Of a DNA stretch of 64,000 nt, positions 36,290-45,367 are shown one piece after another (within the stretch, counting starts at the first letter, position 1; the number at the start of each line of letters is the position of its first letter). A program made the position numbers and the translations under genes. The DNA comes from Pelobates cultripes (lineage: Eukaryota > Chordata > Amphibia > Anura > Pelobatidae), in assembly GCA_933207985.1 (NCBI GenBank), contig OW240912.1:110840563-110904562 (forward strand), in the 5' to 3' direction. The notes beneath the pieces were generated by a model. It worked only from the letters and a program-made list of their open reading frames with translations. It searched no databases and was not told where the DNA came from.

Positions 36290-38347
36290 ACATAGCTTAA
36301 CGGACAAGGGCACGTGTATCAGTGTGGGTGTGGTTGGTTGGTGTGCGTGGGAGTGTTTATGAAATTAGTGTGTATAACAGGAAATCCTACCTCATTATCA
36401 CTTAGATATCCAGGCCAGCCACATCTTCCCTCCCACCAACCTACTTCTTTTCTTTGGTCATGGTGGGTTGTTTGTCATGGCAGGCAGATGGCATTTCCTT
36501 GCCATCTGCCTGCCATGGTTGGGCTACAATGAGCCTTCCCTGACTTTTATGTGGTAAACTGTTGAGTTACCAAATTGGATGTGCCCACTGAGCTAAAAGC
36601 CGACTAGTGGTAGGCATTTTAAGGTAAAGGGGATTTTGGTGGACTAAGGATGAGGTGAGAACCCCTTGGGGTTTATTTTCATATCTATCTGGTCAGTTAG
36701 ATGGACAAGGACATTAATTAAAGCTTTGTTACTGCATGACATTATGTGTTAAAGGACCACTATAGTGCCAGGAAAACATACTCGTTTTCCTGGCACTATA
36801 GTGCCCTGAGGGTGCCCCCACCCTCAGGGACCCCCTCCCGCCCGGCTCTGGAAGGGGGAAAGGGGTAATAACTTACCTTTTTCCAGCGCTGGGCGGAGAG
36901 CTCTCCTCCTCCTCTCAGCCTCCGTTACGCCCCGCCGGCTGAATGCGCACGCGCGGCAAGAGCTGCGCGCGCATTCAGCCGGCTCAGCTTCAGCTTTCCT
37001 ATGGACGCTGGCGTGCTCTCACTGTGATTTTCACAGTGAGAAGCACATAGCGCCTCTAATGGCTGTCAATGAGACAGCCACTAGAGGATTAGGGGGAAGG
37101 CTTAACCCATTCATAATTATAGCAGTTTCTCTGAAACTGCTATAATTATGAAAAAATGGGTTAACCCTAGAAGGACCTGGCACCCAGACAACTTCATTAA
37201 GCTGAAGTGGTCTGGGTGCCTAGAGTGGTCCTTTAACTTATGTGTTATGTGATATTCTATGTGACTCCGTACATATATGTGCTGTCTTCATGCACTTTAG
37301 TCTTCATGCACTTCATGCTCCTTCCAATTTTCCCATTAGGTTGAACTGGACTGATGAGAGAGATCTATAATCTCCTTCCCAACTCATGAAAACACAAAGC
37401 ATTGCCACTGGCTGTCATTGTGTATGTGGCACTGGATGTTTTGCACCCCTCACACCACAGATGGAGATGGTGGTTCAATGTCAGCATTTTCAACGAGATT
37501 AAAAGAACATTATAGGCACCCAGACAACTTCATCTCAGTGACTGGTCTGGGTGCAGTGTCCCTTTCCTCTTAATGCTGCAATGTTAAACATTGCAGTTTC
37601 AGAGAATTGCTTTCTTATAGGAACTTCTTATGCACACGCAGGTCTTCGGTGGAGGAGATGAGAGTCAGTGCTAAGGTACCTCTTCCCTGGAATGAGGTAA
37701 GTGTTAATTGGGTTTTTAACCCTTTCAACAGCATTCCTAGCATTAGGAATATAGATTTGTATTCCTTACACTATAGTGTCCCTTCAATATTTATTCCTAT
37801 TAGTGTAGGAAGACATTAAGCAGAGTTTTGAGGATTTTGCCCAAATTGCAATTAAACCAGCAGTCTGAACTTTATGAAAAGAAATTTAAACTGAAAAAAA
37901 TATTTGCTCATTCAGAAATTTTCTACATAAACCCACGTGGCTACTCTCTTCTCTAGCCAGGAAATGAAGGAGTGGAAACAAATATGACTAATAAACATTA
38001 AGTGTAATTCTTATTACAGTTCTAGTTACATATATATGTGAAACCAATTATCTTTTCAGTTTCATTATGTCTTTATCTCTTTAGTCTTTGAATCATTTCC
38101 ACCTTAATCCCAACACAGCTGCCTCTGTTGCAGTTATAGAAAGAAAGAGGAAAAAATATTCTGCTCTAAGCCCAACTCCTGTAAACATTTCTAAAAAAAC
38201 CCACCTGAGCAGAAATCTAATCTTTGGGTTACTTTTTTTAGTATTTTTATGGATGACTAAAACTCTTAGAACTCTATGAGTTTTATTAACAAATTGTTGA
38301 TTGTGGTGAATTGAAGAGTGAATTGAAAAATATACAGGTTTATGCAC
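36290..38347. repeat. Family R, duplication 2 copy 1 (copy 2 at 47505-49082)
   Basis: The longest family R members in the window. The right half (37340-38340) aligns with 4700-5790, and the left part with 32865-33000. They include an inner TTAA-type relic at about 37499-37790. There is no conserved open frame between copies, and no terminal motif of a known class was recognised. Confidence 0.65.
36753..37232. mobile_element. TTAA-flanked MITE (piggyBac-type target) with empty site
   Basis: 480 bp bounded by TTAA at 36749-36752 and 37233-37236. The ends are AGGACCACTATAG and its near-perfect inverted partner CTAGAGTGGTCCT. Subterminal hairpins include CCAGGAAAAC..GTTTTCCTGG and one around CACCCAGACAACTTCA. 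It has no coding capacity. Copy 2 has one TTAA at the same place, proving a clean insertion. The TTAA duplication is typical of piggyBac transposase; no source element is in the window. Confidence 0.93.
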
Positions 38348-38351
38348 TTAA

Positions 38352-39618
38352 AGGGACACTATAGGCACCCAGATCTGGGTGCAGGTCTGGGTGCAATGTC
38401 TGTAGCAGACCACGTGTAACCTGACTGGCTACCTCCGCTAATTCCTTCTCTCGGCCAGACACGAACCATTAAAACAAGCAGACATCCATTCCCCCAGTAA
38501 CCAGATGAAACATAGTTCTGGGAGTCAACTGATTTATTTCCGACCACACATGGCTTTTATGCACAGACCCCTACATGTGGTCTCCAATACAAAAATATCC
38601 CAGGATCCTTTGTACCTGAGAGATCCTTCGTGGCAAAAAAAACATACTTTAATTATCTCTCAGGTACAGAAAATCTACACAAAATAGACAGTACCCCAAA
38701 AGTGCCCCACCAAAACCAGGAACCCCACAAGTTAAATCCCCTAATAGCCCCTATCCGATAACATATCCAAATATCACTCAGATCGGTTTGGTGAAACAGG
38801 AATGCCATTGAGGTAAAGTTTTCACCGCACGGACATGAGGCGCTGGACCAAAACTGTTCAAGGAACATAGATCTTTGTTCTGGGGGTTTCTGTGCGAACA
38901 CCATGCCAAGGATTCTCTTAATTCCAGGGTACAAATGCTCCACCTGTTCGGTACTTTATATCTCCCGTACGACGTTCGCATAATTGGTCAGGAAGTAGAA
39001 CGGCAGCGGTCTAATCTTTACCATGGTTCGTGCGAGTGCTGCTGCCCACGTTCAGGAGACAAAATGACCGCCTTTTTTTGTCGACCATGTGCATTCTGTT
39101 ATATGAAATGGCGGTCACCCAGGAGAAGCATTCATTAATTAGTTCGCGATTTCGCACTAAAGATGCTAGTGTGAACATCTAATGGGGTACAGGGGTGGTC
39201 CTACTTCGGGAGACGTATGGAGAAGGTTTGCATATAATAACTCCCAAACGGAAAAGGGAAAAAACATATAAAGTGAAGCAAAATAGACTAAATTGGCGGT
39301 AGGTTCCACCACAATGTCCCTGTCACACTTAGTCCTGAAATGGAAATTATTGCAGTTTTAGTGAAACTACAATTATTATCTTGCAGAACTAAGATGGCCT
39401 TTAGTGGCTGTCAATGAGACAGCAACTAGAGGCACTTCCTGCTTGTAAGGTGACTTTTGGTCTGCAGCACTGCTTACCTGTTGGGTGAGCTTAACGTGAT
39501 TGTGGCGCCACACATGTGCAATAGCACCCCCCCAGTCGTGTAATGTAGGTGGAGGCACATCGGTGCTGAGATCAGATAAGTACAGTAAGGGTTTATTAAC
39601 CTTTACAGTGCCGGTGGA
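38352..39618. mobile_element. TTAA-type element split by a solo LTR and cut by hAT (copy 1)
   Basis: Left end AGGGACACTATAGGCACCC after TTAA (38348-38351). The interior resumes at 39319 after the solo LTR, with the familiar block GCAGTTTTAGTGAAACT. The element is then interrupted at 39618 by the hAT insertion, and its right end is not present in this copy. Confidence 0.8.
38401..39313. mobile_element. Solo LTR, copy 1 (copy 2 at 49136-50049)
   Basis: A 913-bp segment starting TGTAGCAGAC and ending TTCCACCACA is flanked by the 5-bp duplication ATGTC (38396-38400 and 39314-39318). Removing it restores the TTAA-type element, whose other copies run straight through this point (for example near 4897 and 37558). 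The TG..CA ends, 5-bp duplication and lack of coding sequence identify a solo LTR left after recombination between two LTRs. It differs from the Gypsy LTR at 41770, so the parent family is unknown. Confidence 0.85.
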
Positions 39619-39945
39619 CAGGGCCGGACTGGCCCACCGGGATACCGGGAAATTTCCCGGTGGGCCGCGGCACCTGGGGGCCAGCCGCGTTCCTGGGCCG
39701 GCCCTTTAAACACTGCAGCCGCCTGAGCGCTCTGTTAAGAGTGGTCAGGCGGCTGCAGCTTCTCCCCTCCCTCCCCTGTAGCGTGGCCGAGCTGCACTCC
39801 GGTCCGCGGTGGCCGGCCGGAGTGAGAGGAAGGTGCACACTGAGTGTGCACTTCCTGTCAGTCCAGCCGGTTACAGGAAACAGAAACTCCGCGCGGAACA
39901 GGAGTTTCTGTTTCCTGTAACCGGCCGGACTGACAGGAAGTGCAC
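39619..39945. mobile_element. hAT element left end, cut by the assembly gap
   Basis: Starts CAGGGCCGGACTGG directly after the candidate 8-bp target CCGGTGGA (39611-39618). Copy 2 shows the uninterrupted sequence at 50347-50362. The end is GC-rich, and 39846-39945 forms a near-perfect inverted repeat of about 45-bp arms around GCGCGGAACA. The right end is lost in the run of N. Confidence 0.75.
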
Positions 39946-40045
39946 NNNNNNNNNNNNNNNNNNNNNNNNNNNNNNNNNNNNNNNNNNNNNNNNNNNNNNN
40001 NNNNNNNNNNNNNNNNNNNNNNNNNNNNNNNNNNNNNNNNNNNNN
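39946..40045. other. Assembly gap of exactly 100 N
   Basis: One hundred consecutive N, the conventional placeholder for a gap of unknown size. It directly abuts the palindrome at 39846-39945, a structure that commonly stalls sequencing. Order and distance across this point are therefore unproven. Confidence 1.
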
Positions 40046-41769
40046 TGACTGCAAAAGTAGCAGCTTGTCAACTGGTTACAGTTGATATGTTGCAAGTGTA
40101 GAGAGTAGCTACATTGTTTACCCAGATGAAGCAGGCACAGAGTTGTCTAAATTTAGCAGAAGAAAATGGAATACAGGGACATCTACAGTTAGATCTGACA
40201 ACGTGGTGTATAGAAAAAAGTTCAGATAGACCTAACAGAGCTAGGAAAGTAAATATATAAATTCCCAAATATCATCCCGTTTGGATCGCGAAGACAGATT
40301 CATAGGGAATGGGAAATAAAAATAGTAAGAGGTCAGTATACTTCCACCCGTATCGCGTATATGCTTGAATAGACCGTAGAAGTTCAGTAGTTGGGTTCAA
40401 ACATTTGCTCAAGCAGTCTGTTGCTGGTAGAGTAGTGTGCCTCTATTCAGAATGGTACAACCAGACAGGCAAAAGAGCCGGATAAGATATGGTTGGTAAG
40501 GAGAAGAGAGGTCAGTTATATATAATCCGTACTGACTAGCTTGTTCAGCGCTGGTTAGTCTCATCCTTGCTGAAGTAAGCTGTAATAGGGCGGTCCAGCT
40601 TTCTTAGAGCGTACTGGCTAACTTGGTCGGTGCTGGTTATATACACCATTGCTGAAACTAACTTTAATCGGATGGCCCGATCCTCTATTTAATGGAGTAG
40701 TAGTTCCTTAATAATAAAGGTAATAAAGACTGAAAACGGTCTGACCATAGTGGTCCTGTAATACGAGGTCAGCACCCCCTCCTGTGTCTCCGCATACAGT
40801 ACTGTTCGAGCGGACAGGCATAAACCAGAGACCACCCATGTAGGAGATAGGAGACGGGGCTTCTCCAGATTAATACAAGTAAAAATAAATAAACTGATCA
40901 GTGCTACTAGAGCGGGTAATCCCTATACGGGAGAGAGCAAAGACAGAATATATTAAAGGGATAGAAGGAACAAAAAACAGAGGAGAGGGAACGAAGAAGT
41001 ATATAACAAAGAGATCCCTAGCTAGTCAAATAATTCCCCTGTAAGTCCAAGAAATCAATATACATCCCCCCTAATTGATCATCACAAACTCAAGATCAGA
41101 CAGCAGTCTAAGTGAATAGATTTAAAGTGTCAGCATCGGAAGCCCGACGCGTTTCGGCGGTAGCTCCGCCTTTTTCAAGGACTAGTAGCTGGGTTCGACA
41201 TAGACGTTGTTTATAAACGTCAATAGGTTCCGCCCCAAGGTATCGTAGGTCCAATCCCAAGAGTCTCTCCCCCTAGCGTTCTAGGATTGTGGTAGAGGAT
41301 CAAGTGCGCATGTGTAGACAGTTGTACAGCATCTCATCGACAGTAGGCGCTCCAGTGGACATGTGTGAATGCTTGTGCTACTAGCAGCATCTCTTCATGC
41401 GCATGAGTGGACACTTGTACTTCAAACAGCCCGGTGTATGGGTAACCACAGACGTACTAGATAGTTTAATATTTGCATAATGGGAGACTTCCAAAAGGTA
41501 TTTTTCTACTGTTTAACACACATATGTAACTCTATATCACTGGTTTCGGTAACCTAAAAAGTAAAGTTAGTGTGCCAGGAAAGTCTTTATAAGGAAAGTT
41601 CCTATCTTCCGATTATATAAACGCTGGGTCACTCACTAAATACATATAGGTACAGGTTACAGTTAATCCAAATGGCTTTAAGGGCTATTAGGTATAGATT
41701 AATGTCACACTAATTATAGTAATCCTAGTTTTTAACTTAAGAAATATAGTGGATTGTCTAGAATCATGA
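40046..41769 (-). mobile_element. PLE-like leader and terminal module (minus strand)
   Basis: On the minus strand a TATA box (41215-41210) and a degenerate hammerhead (41182-41142) lead into about 1.1 kb of unassigned sequence running to the assembly gap. The order resembles a PLE terminal repeat followed by a leader. No RT or nuclease motif is present before the gap, so the class rests on the module alone. Confidence 0.4.
41142..41215 (-). ncRNA. Degenerate hammerhead motif with TATA box
   Basis: Read on the minus strand: TATAAA (41215-41210), then GUCC able to pair with GGGC downstream (stem I, one G-U pair), a core UUGAAAA where CUGANGA is expected, an extra A, stem II GGCGG..CCGCC with an AGCUA loop, GAAA, the stem III strand ACGCGU, C, and GGGC. 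Stem II and stem III are intact, but two core positions are changed, so cleavage is unlikely. The extra A matches the copies at 35338 and 29535. Confidence 0.6.
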
Positions 41770-42388
41770 TGTCAGGGTCCCGCGGGCGGCTGCGAGGGGA
41801 GGTTGCAGTCCGCTCGCGGCACTCACCCTCCAGCCGTCCGCGGTCCCCCTTCAGCCGTGTGCTCGGCGGGCGGCACCCTCTCTCCCACGGTGCCGTCCGC
41901 CTCTTCCTCTGTGTCTCCCAGCGGCAGCATGCATGACGCTGCACGCTGGGAGACCGCCCACTTTAACCAACGCCGGGGTCAGTCACCTGACCCGGCGTTA
42001 AAGGCACAGTGCCTCAATCACAGTGGGAGGTTTAGATATCTCCCACGTGTGATTGTTAATTCTGATTGGAAATTATCCAATCAGAATTAACCTTATGGTT
42101 TATATACTTACCTTTCCTGTTCCTCCTCGCCCTGTTGTGGTCTTTGCTTGTTAGTATTGATTCTGAACTTGTGCTTCTGGTTACGTACTCTCTGGCTTGT
42201 TATCCGACTCTGTGACTTTCTCCTACCCTTTGACCTCGGCTTGTTTCACGTTATTCTGTCTTCTGGTTCCCCTTACTCGGCTTGTTTTCTGACTATTCTT
42301 TGTGTGCTTAGCCCGGCCACTCTAAGGTCCGGTACGGCACTTTGTGTGTGTGTGTGTGTTGGCGTGTTTGGTTCCCCGAATCGTGACA
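41770..42388 (+). repeat. Gypsy 5' LTR
   Basis: Begins TGTCAGGGTCCC and ends CGTGACA. The U3 part has four adjacent inverted repeats (41914-42091), a TATA box at 42101-42106 and a predicted start of R at 42129. A (GT)n run at about 42342-42360 lies near its end. Confidence 0.95.
42055..42138 (+). promoter_or_regulatory. Gypsy LTR core promoter: CCAAT palindrome, TATA box, predicted start
   Basis: A perfect 15-bp inverted repeat (GTTAATTCTGATTGG at 42055-42069 and its complement at 42077-42091) puts CCAAT boxes on both strands. TATATA follows at 42101-42106. The expected start 28 nt downstream, at 42129, begins GCCCTGTTGT, which is complementary to the site after the LTR. Confidence 0.75.
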
Positions 42389-42390
42389 TT

Positions 42391-42400
42391 ACAACAGGGC
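42391..42400 (+). promoter_or_regulatory. Self-priming primer-binding site
   Basis: ACAACAGGGC, 2 nt after the 5' LTR, is a perfect 10-nt complement of 42129-42138, the predicted 5' end of the transcript. Tf1/sushi elements prime reverse transcription with their own RNA 5' end rather than a tRNA. I recognise no tRNA 3' end here, which agrees. Confidence 0.75.
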
Positions 42401-42404
42401 CATA

Positions 42405-43328
42405 ATGGAACCTGCTGACATACCACAGCTCCTAGTTAATCAGGAGGCTAGAATGGATGGCTTGGACCACCGTATGGACCAGTTTGCCCAAGCTTTACAA
42501 ACCATACTGGCTCGTACTGCACACTTGCAACCTGCCGTCCAGGAGGCTGCTGCTGCTGTGCCCGAACCCATTCCCACTCCGGTACCCGTTCCTGCTCATG
42601 TTGTTCACATGACACCGCCACAACGCTACAGCGGTGACCCAGCATTGTGTCGTGGTTTCCTTAACCAAATTGACATCCATTTGGTGATGAATCCACGTTC
42701 CTATCCCACTGACAGATCCAAAATTGCCTTTTTGATTAATCACCTGTCCGGGAAAGCTTTAGCATGGGCTAACCCCATGTGGGAGAATACATCTCCTATG
42801 TCCTTTGTAGAGTTCTTGACAGCTTTCAAACGTACGTTTGATCAACCCGGTAGGGTTGCCTCTGCTGGCAAAGCTCTGCTTAGGGTACGACAGGGTAATA
42901 GATCTGTAGCGGATTATACTATCGAATTCCGCACGCTAGCAGCTGAAGTGGTTTGGAATAATGATGCCCTCGTAACAGCCTTTCAGGAGGGTTTGGCCGC
43001 CTACATACTGGATGAAATAGCATCCAGGGAATTGCCTGTTCTTCTAGATGATGTCATAGATTATGTCATTCTTATTGATAACCGTATAAGAGAGAGGCGT
43101 AGTCAAAGACGGATGGATACACGGGCATTACCTGCTCCCCCCTCTACTGCTTTACTAGCACTACCCGCTCCTAGCCAACCAACCCCCGAACCCATGCAAT
43201 TGGGTGCTACGGGGCTAACTGAGGCTGAAAGAGCATATCGTAGAAGGGAGGGGTTATGCCTTTATTGTGGAAAGAGGGGGCACCACTGTAATGCCTGCCC
43301 TAAGTTACAGGGAAACTACAGCACCTAA
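42405..43328 (+). CDS. gag: Gypsy Gag (capsid-nucleocapsid)
   Basis: 307-residue Gag that would assemble the cytoplasmic virus-like particle. The ATG at 42405 is only 16 nt after the LTR and is the first ATG after the PBS. Residues ~65-230 form a retrotransposon capsid domain (motifs PQRYSGDPALCRGFLNQI and GKALAWA) close to the sushi/RTL family. A zinc knuckle CX2CX4HX4C lies at C285, C288, H293, C298 and would bind the genomic RNA. The stop at 43326-43328 is preceded by a G GGA AAC slip site at 43310-43316, so pol is expected as a Gag-Pol fusion. No internal stop or frameshift is seen. A domesticated host RTL gene is excluded by the flanking LTRs. Confidence 0.95.
   Translation: MEPADIPQLLVNQEARMDGLDHRMDQFAQALQTILARTAHLQPAVQEAAAAVPEPIPTPVPVPAHVVHMTPPQRYSGDPALCRGFLNQIDIHLVMNPRSYPTDRSKIAFLINHLSGKALAWANPMWENTSPMSFVEFLTAFKRTFDQPGRVASAGKALLRVRQGNRSVADYTIEFRTLAAEVVWNNDALVTAFQEGLAAYILDEIASRELPVLLDDVIDYVILIDNRIRERRSQRRMDTRALPAPPSTALLALPAPSQPTPEPMQLGATGLTEAERAYRRREGLCLYCGKRGHHCNACPKLQGNYST
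43310..43316 (+). promoter_or_regulatory. -1 ribosomal frameshift slip site GGGAAAC
   Basis: GGGAAAC is phased as G GGA AAC in the gag frame, 10 nt before the gag stop. A -1 shift here enters the open frame that becomes pol, which is open back through this point. The same heptamer serves PEG10, a host gene derived from the sushi group. Downstream 43330-43352 (GGCC..GGCC and GAGG..CCTC blocks) could fold as a stimulator. Confidence 0.8.
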
Positions 43329-43357
43329 GGCCTAGAGAGGGGTCGGCCTCGGGTGTT

Positions 43358-45367
43358 ATGACTTTGTCCCCTCATGTGTCCATCTCCAGACCGTTTATTA
43401 CGGTTTCTCTTTTGGTCAATAAAACCACCATAACCACCAAAGCCTTGATCGATTCAGGTGCGGCAGACAACCTTATGGATGAGAACTTTGCTAAAACCGC
43501 AGCCTTAACTTTGATCCAAAAGGCCACACCCTTGGTCGTTGAGGCCATAGATGGTAGACCACTTGAGAAACCTCTGGTGACCCATGAGACCCAAGAAATA
43601 GTGATGTCTGTAGGTGTTTTGCATAAGGAAAGGTTAACCTTCCAAATAATTGACTCCCCTACTGCTTCCATTGTTCTGGGTTTTCCCTGGTTAGTGAAAC
43701 ACAACCCTGTTCTCGATTGGGGTTGCTTGGATATACTATCCTGGGGGGAATCCTGTCAACGAGACTGTATGGCTCAGGTACGTCCTGTTTGTTTACTCAA
43801 CGTGCCCACGGCTAAACCACTCTCTGTTTCTGTCCCTTCTGTATATGCAGATCTTGCATTGGTTTTTGAAAAGAGGGAGGCAGATAAGCTACCTCCACAT
43901 CGTGACTATGACTGTGCCATAAACTTTTTACCGGGCACTATGCCCCCTAGGGGTAAGGTCTACCCTCTTTCTGAGAAAGAAAACCAGGTCATGGAGGAGT
44001 ACATACGAGAATCCTTAAGGAAAGGTTTTATTAGAAGGTCCTCCTCTCCTGCTGGTGCTGGTTTCTTTTTTGTGGCAAAGAAGGAGGGCGATTTGAGGCC
44101 GTGTATAGACTACAGGGGTCTGAACAATATAACGGTTAAAAACGCCTACCCTATCCCCCTCATCACTGAGTTGTTTGACCGCGTTAAAGGTTCTAAGTAC
44201 TTTACTAAACTAGACCTCAGGGGAGCTTATAACCTTATCCGTATAAAGGAGAATGATGAGTGGAAGACAGCGTTCAATACGCGTAGTGGGCATTATGAAT
44301 ACCTGGTCATGCCTTTTGGACTGTGTAATGCTCCTGCTGTGTTTCAGGATCTCATAAACGATGTCCTTAGGGATCTATTGCATGTCTGTGCCGTGGTGTA
44401 CCTTGACGACATACTTGTATATTCTCCTGATTTGAAGTCACATCATAAACATGTTAGGATGGTGCTTAAAAAATTATTACAGAACGGACTTTATTGTAAG
44501 TTAGAAAAATGTCTGTTCGATCAGACCTCTGTGCAATTCCTGGGATATATAATTTCTGAACAGGGTTTTAGTATGGATCCTGCTAAATTGGAAGCTATAC
44601 TGTCCTGGCCACTTCCCCAAGGACTTAAGGCTATCCAGCGTTTTATAGGTTTTGCTAACTATTATAGAAAATTTATAAAAAACTTCTCACCACTTATCTC
44701 TCCTATCACAAAGCTGACTAAAAAAGGTCTACACCCTAGGGTTTGGACTCCTGAAGCCCTTAAAGCCTTTGAAACTCTCAAGAAAGCATTTGCCTCTGCT
44801 CCAGTACTACACCACCCTAATCCTTCTCTTCCCTTTGTTATGGAAGTAGATGCTTCTGAATCGGGGGTGGGAGCAGTACTATCACAAAGGTTATCGTATG
44901 ACGAACCCCTCCATCCCTGTTGTTTCTTTTCTAAAAGGTTGTCTGATCCAGAAAAGAATTACGATGTTGGGAACAGAGAACTATTAGCTATTGTGTTAGC
45001 TTTTAAGGAATGGAGGTACTTATTAGAGGGTTCTAGACACAAAATTATGGTTCTGACAGATCATAAGAACCTCTCCTATATAACCGATGCTAGAAGGTTG
45101 TCCGCCCGACAGGCTAGATGGTCTCTATTCCTTTCGCGATTCCAATACATTATTACCTATAGACCTGGTTGCCGTAATGCCAAAGCTGACGCTATCTCTC
45201 GACAGTATGAACCTTTAGAATTTGTTAACCCAACCCCTGAACCTATTGTACCAGCTTCTCAGATCATAGCTGCTACCCGTTTGGTTGTTTCATCTCCCTT
45301 CCTTGAGAATATTAAGACATACCAAACCCAAGCGCCTCAGGAGAGCCTGTTGGTAAACTATACGTGA
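43358..45367 (+). CDS. pol: Gypsy Pol part 1: protease, reverse transcriptase, RNase H
   Basis: 669 residues from the first ATG, but the natural start is the frameshift at 43310-43316. The aspartic protease has its motif at D32-S33-G34 (LIDSGAA). RT spans ~200-375, with KLDLRGAY (D286) and the active site YLDD at 348-351. RNase H spans ~490-600, with acidic residues D498 (EVDAS), E541 (NRELLA) and D568 (LTDHKNL). All key residues are present. The frame ends TGA at 45365-45367, just before the integrase, which lies in the -1 frame. This break is either a one-base loss or sequencing error, or possibly a second recoding site. Confidence 0.95.
   Translation: MTLSPHVSISRPFITVSLLVNKTTITTKALIDSGAADNLMDENFAKTAALTLIQKATPLVVEAIDGRPLEKPLVTHETQEIVMSVGVLHKERLTFQIIDSPTASIVLGFPWLVKHNPVLDWGCLDILSWGESCQRDCMAQVRPVCLLNVPTAKPLSVSVPSVYADLALVFEKREADKLPPHRDYDCAINFLPGTMPPRGKVYPLSEKENQVMEEYIRESLRKGFIRRSSSPAGAGFFFVAKKEGDLRPCIDYRGLNNITVKNAYPIPLITELFDRVKGSKYFTKLDLRGAYNLIRIKENDEWKTAFNTRSGHYEYLVMPFGLCNAPAVFQDLINDVLRDLLHVCAVVYLDDILVYSPDLKSHHKHVRMVLKKLLQNGLYCKLEKCLFDQTSVQFLGYIISEQGFSMDPAKLEAILSWPLPQGLKAIQRFIGFANYYRKFIKNFSPLISPITKLTKKGLHPRVWTPEALKAFETLKKAFASAPVLHHPNPSLPFVMEVDASESGVGAVLSQRLSYDEPLHPCCFFSKRLSDPEKNYDVGNRELLAIVLAFKEWRYLLEGSRHKIMVLTDHKNLSYITDARRLSARQARWSLFLSRFQYIITYRPGCRNAKADAISRQYEPLEFVNPTPEPIVPASQIIAATRLVVSSPFLENIKTYQTQAPQESLLVNYT

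Larger units (their letters stand above)
36084..39618. repeat. Segmental duplication 2, copy 1
   Basis: Starts GTCAGGCCTGACGCTC and aligns with 47306-50354 at roughly 99% identity by eye. It holds family R (36290-38347), a TTAA-type element and a solo LTR. Unlike copy 2 it contains a 480-bp TTAA element at 36753-37232 and ends at a hAT element starting at 39619. Its left flank, unlike that of copy 2, is PLE-like sequence. Confidence 0.92.

Noticed and set aside
39596..40054. Open frame spanning the N run
   Set aside because: Translation through unknown bases is meaningless; the visible part is a hAT palindrome.
42405..43328. Possible domesticated host RTL/PEG10-like gene
   Set aside because: It lies between two near-identical LTRs with adjacent pol, so it is the element's own gag.
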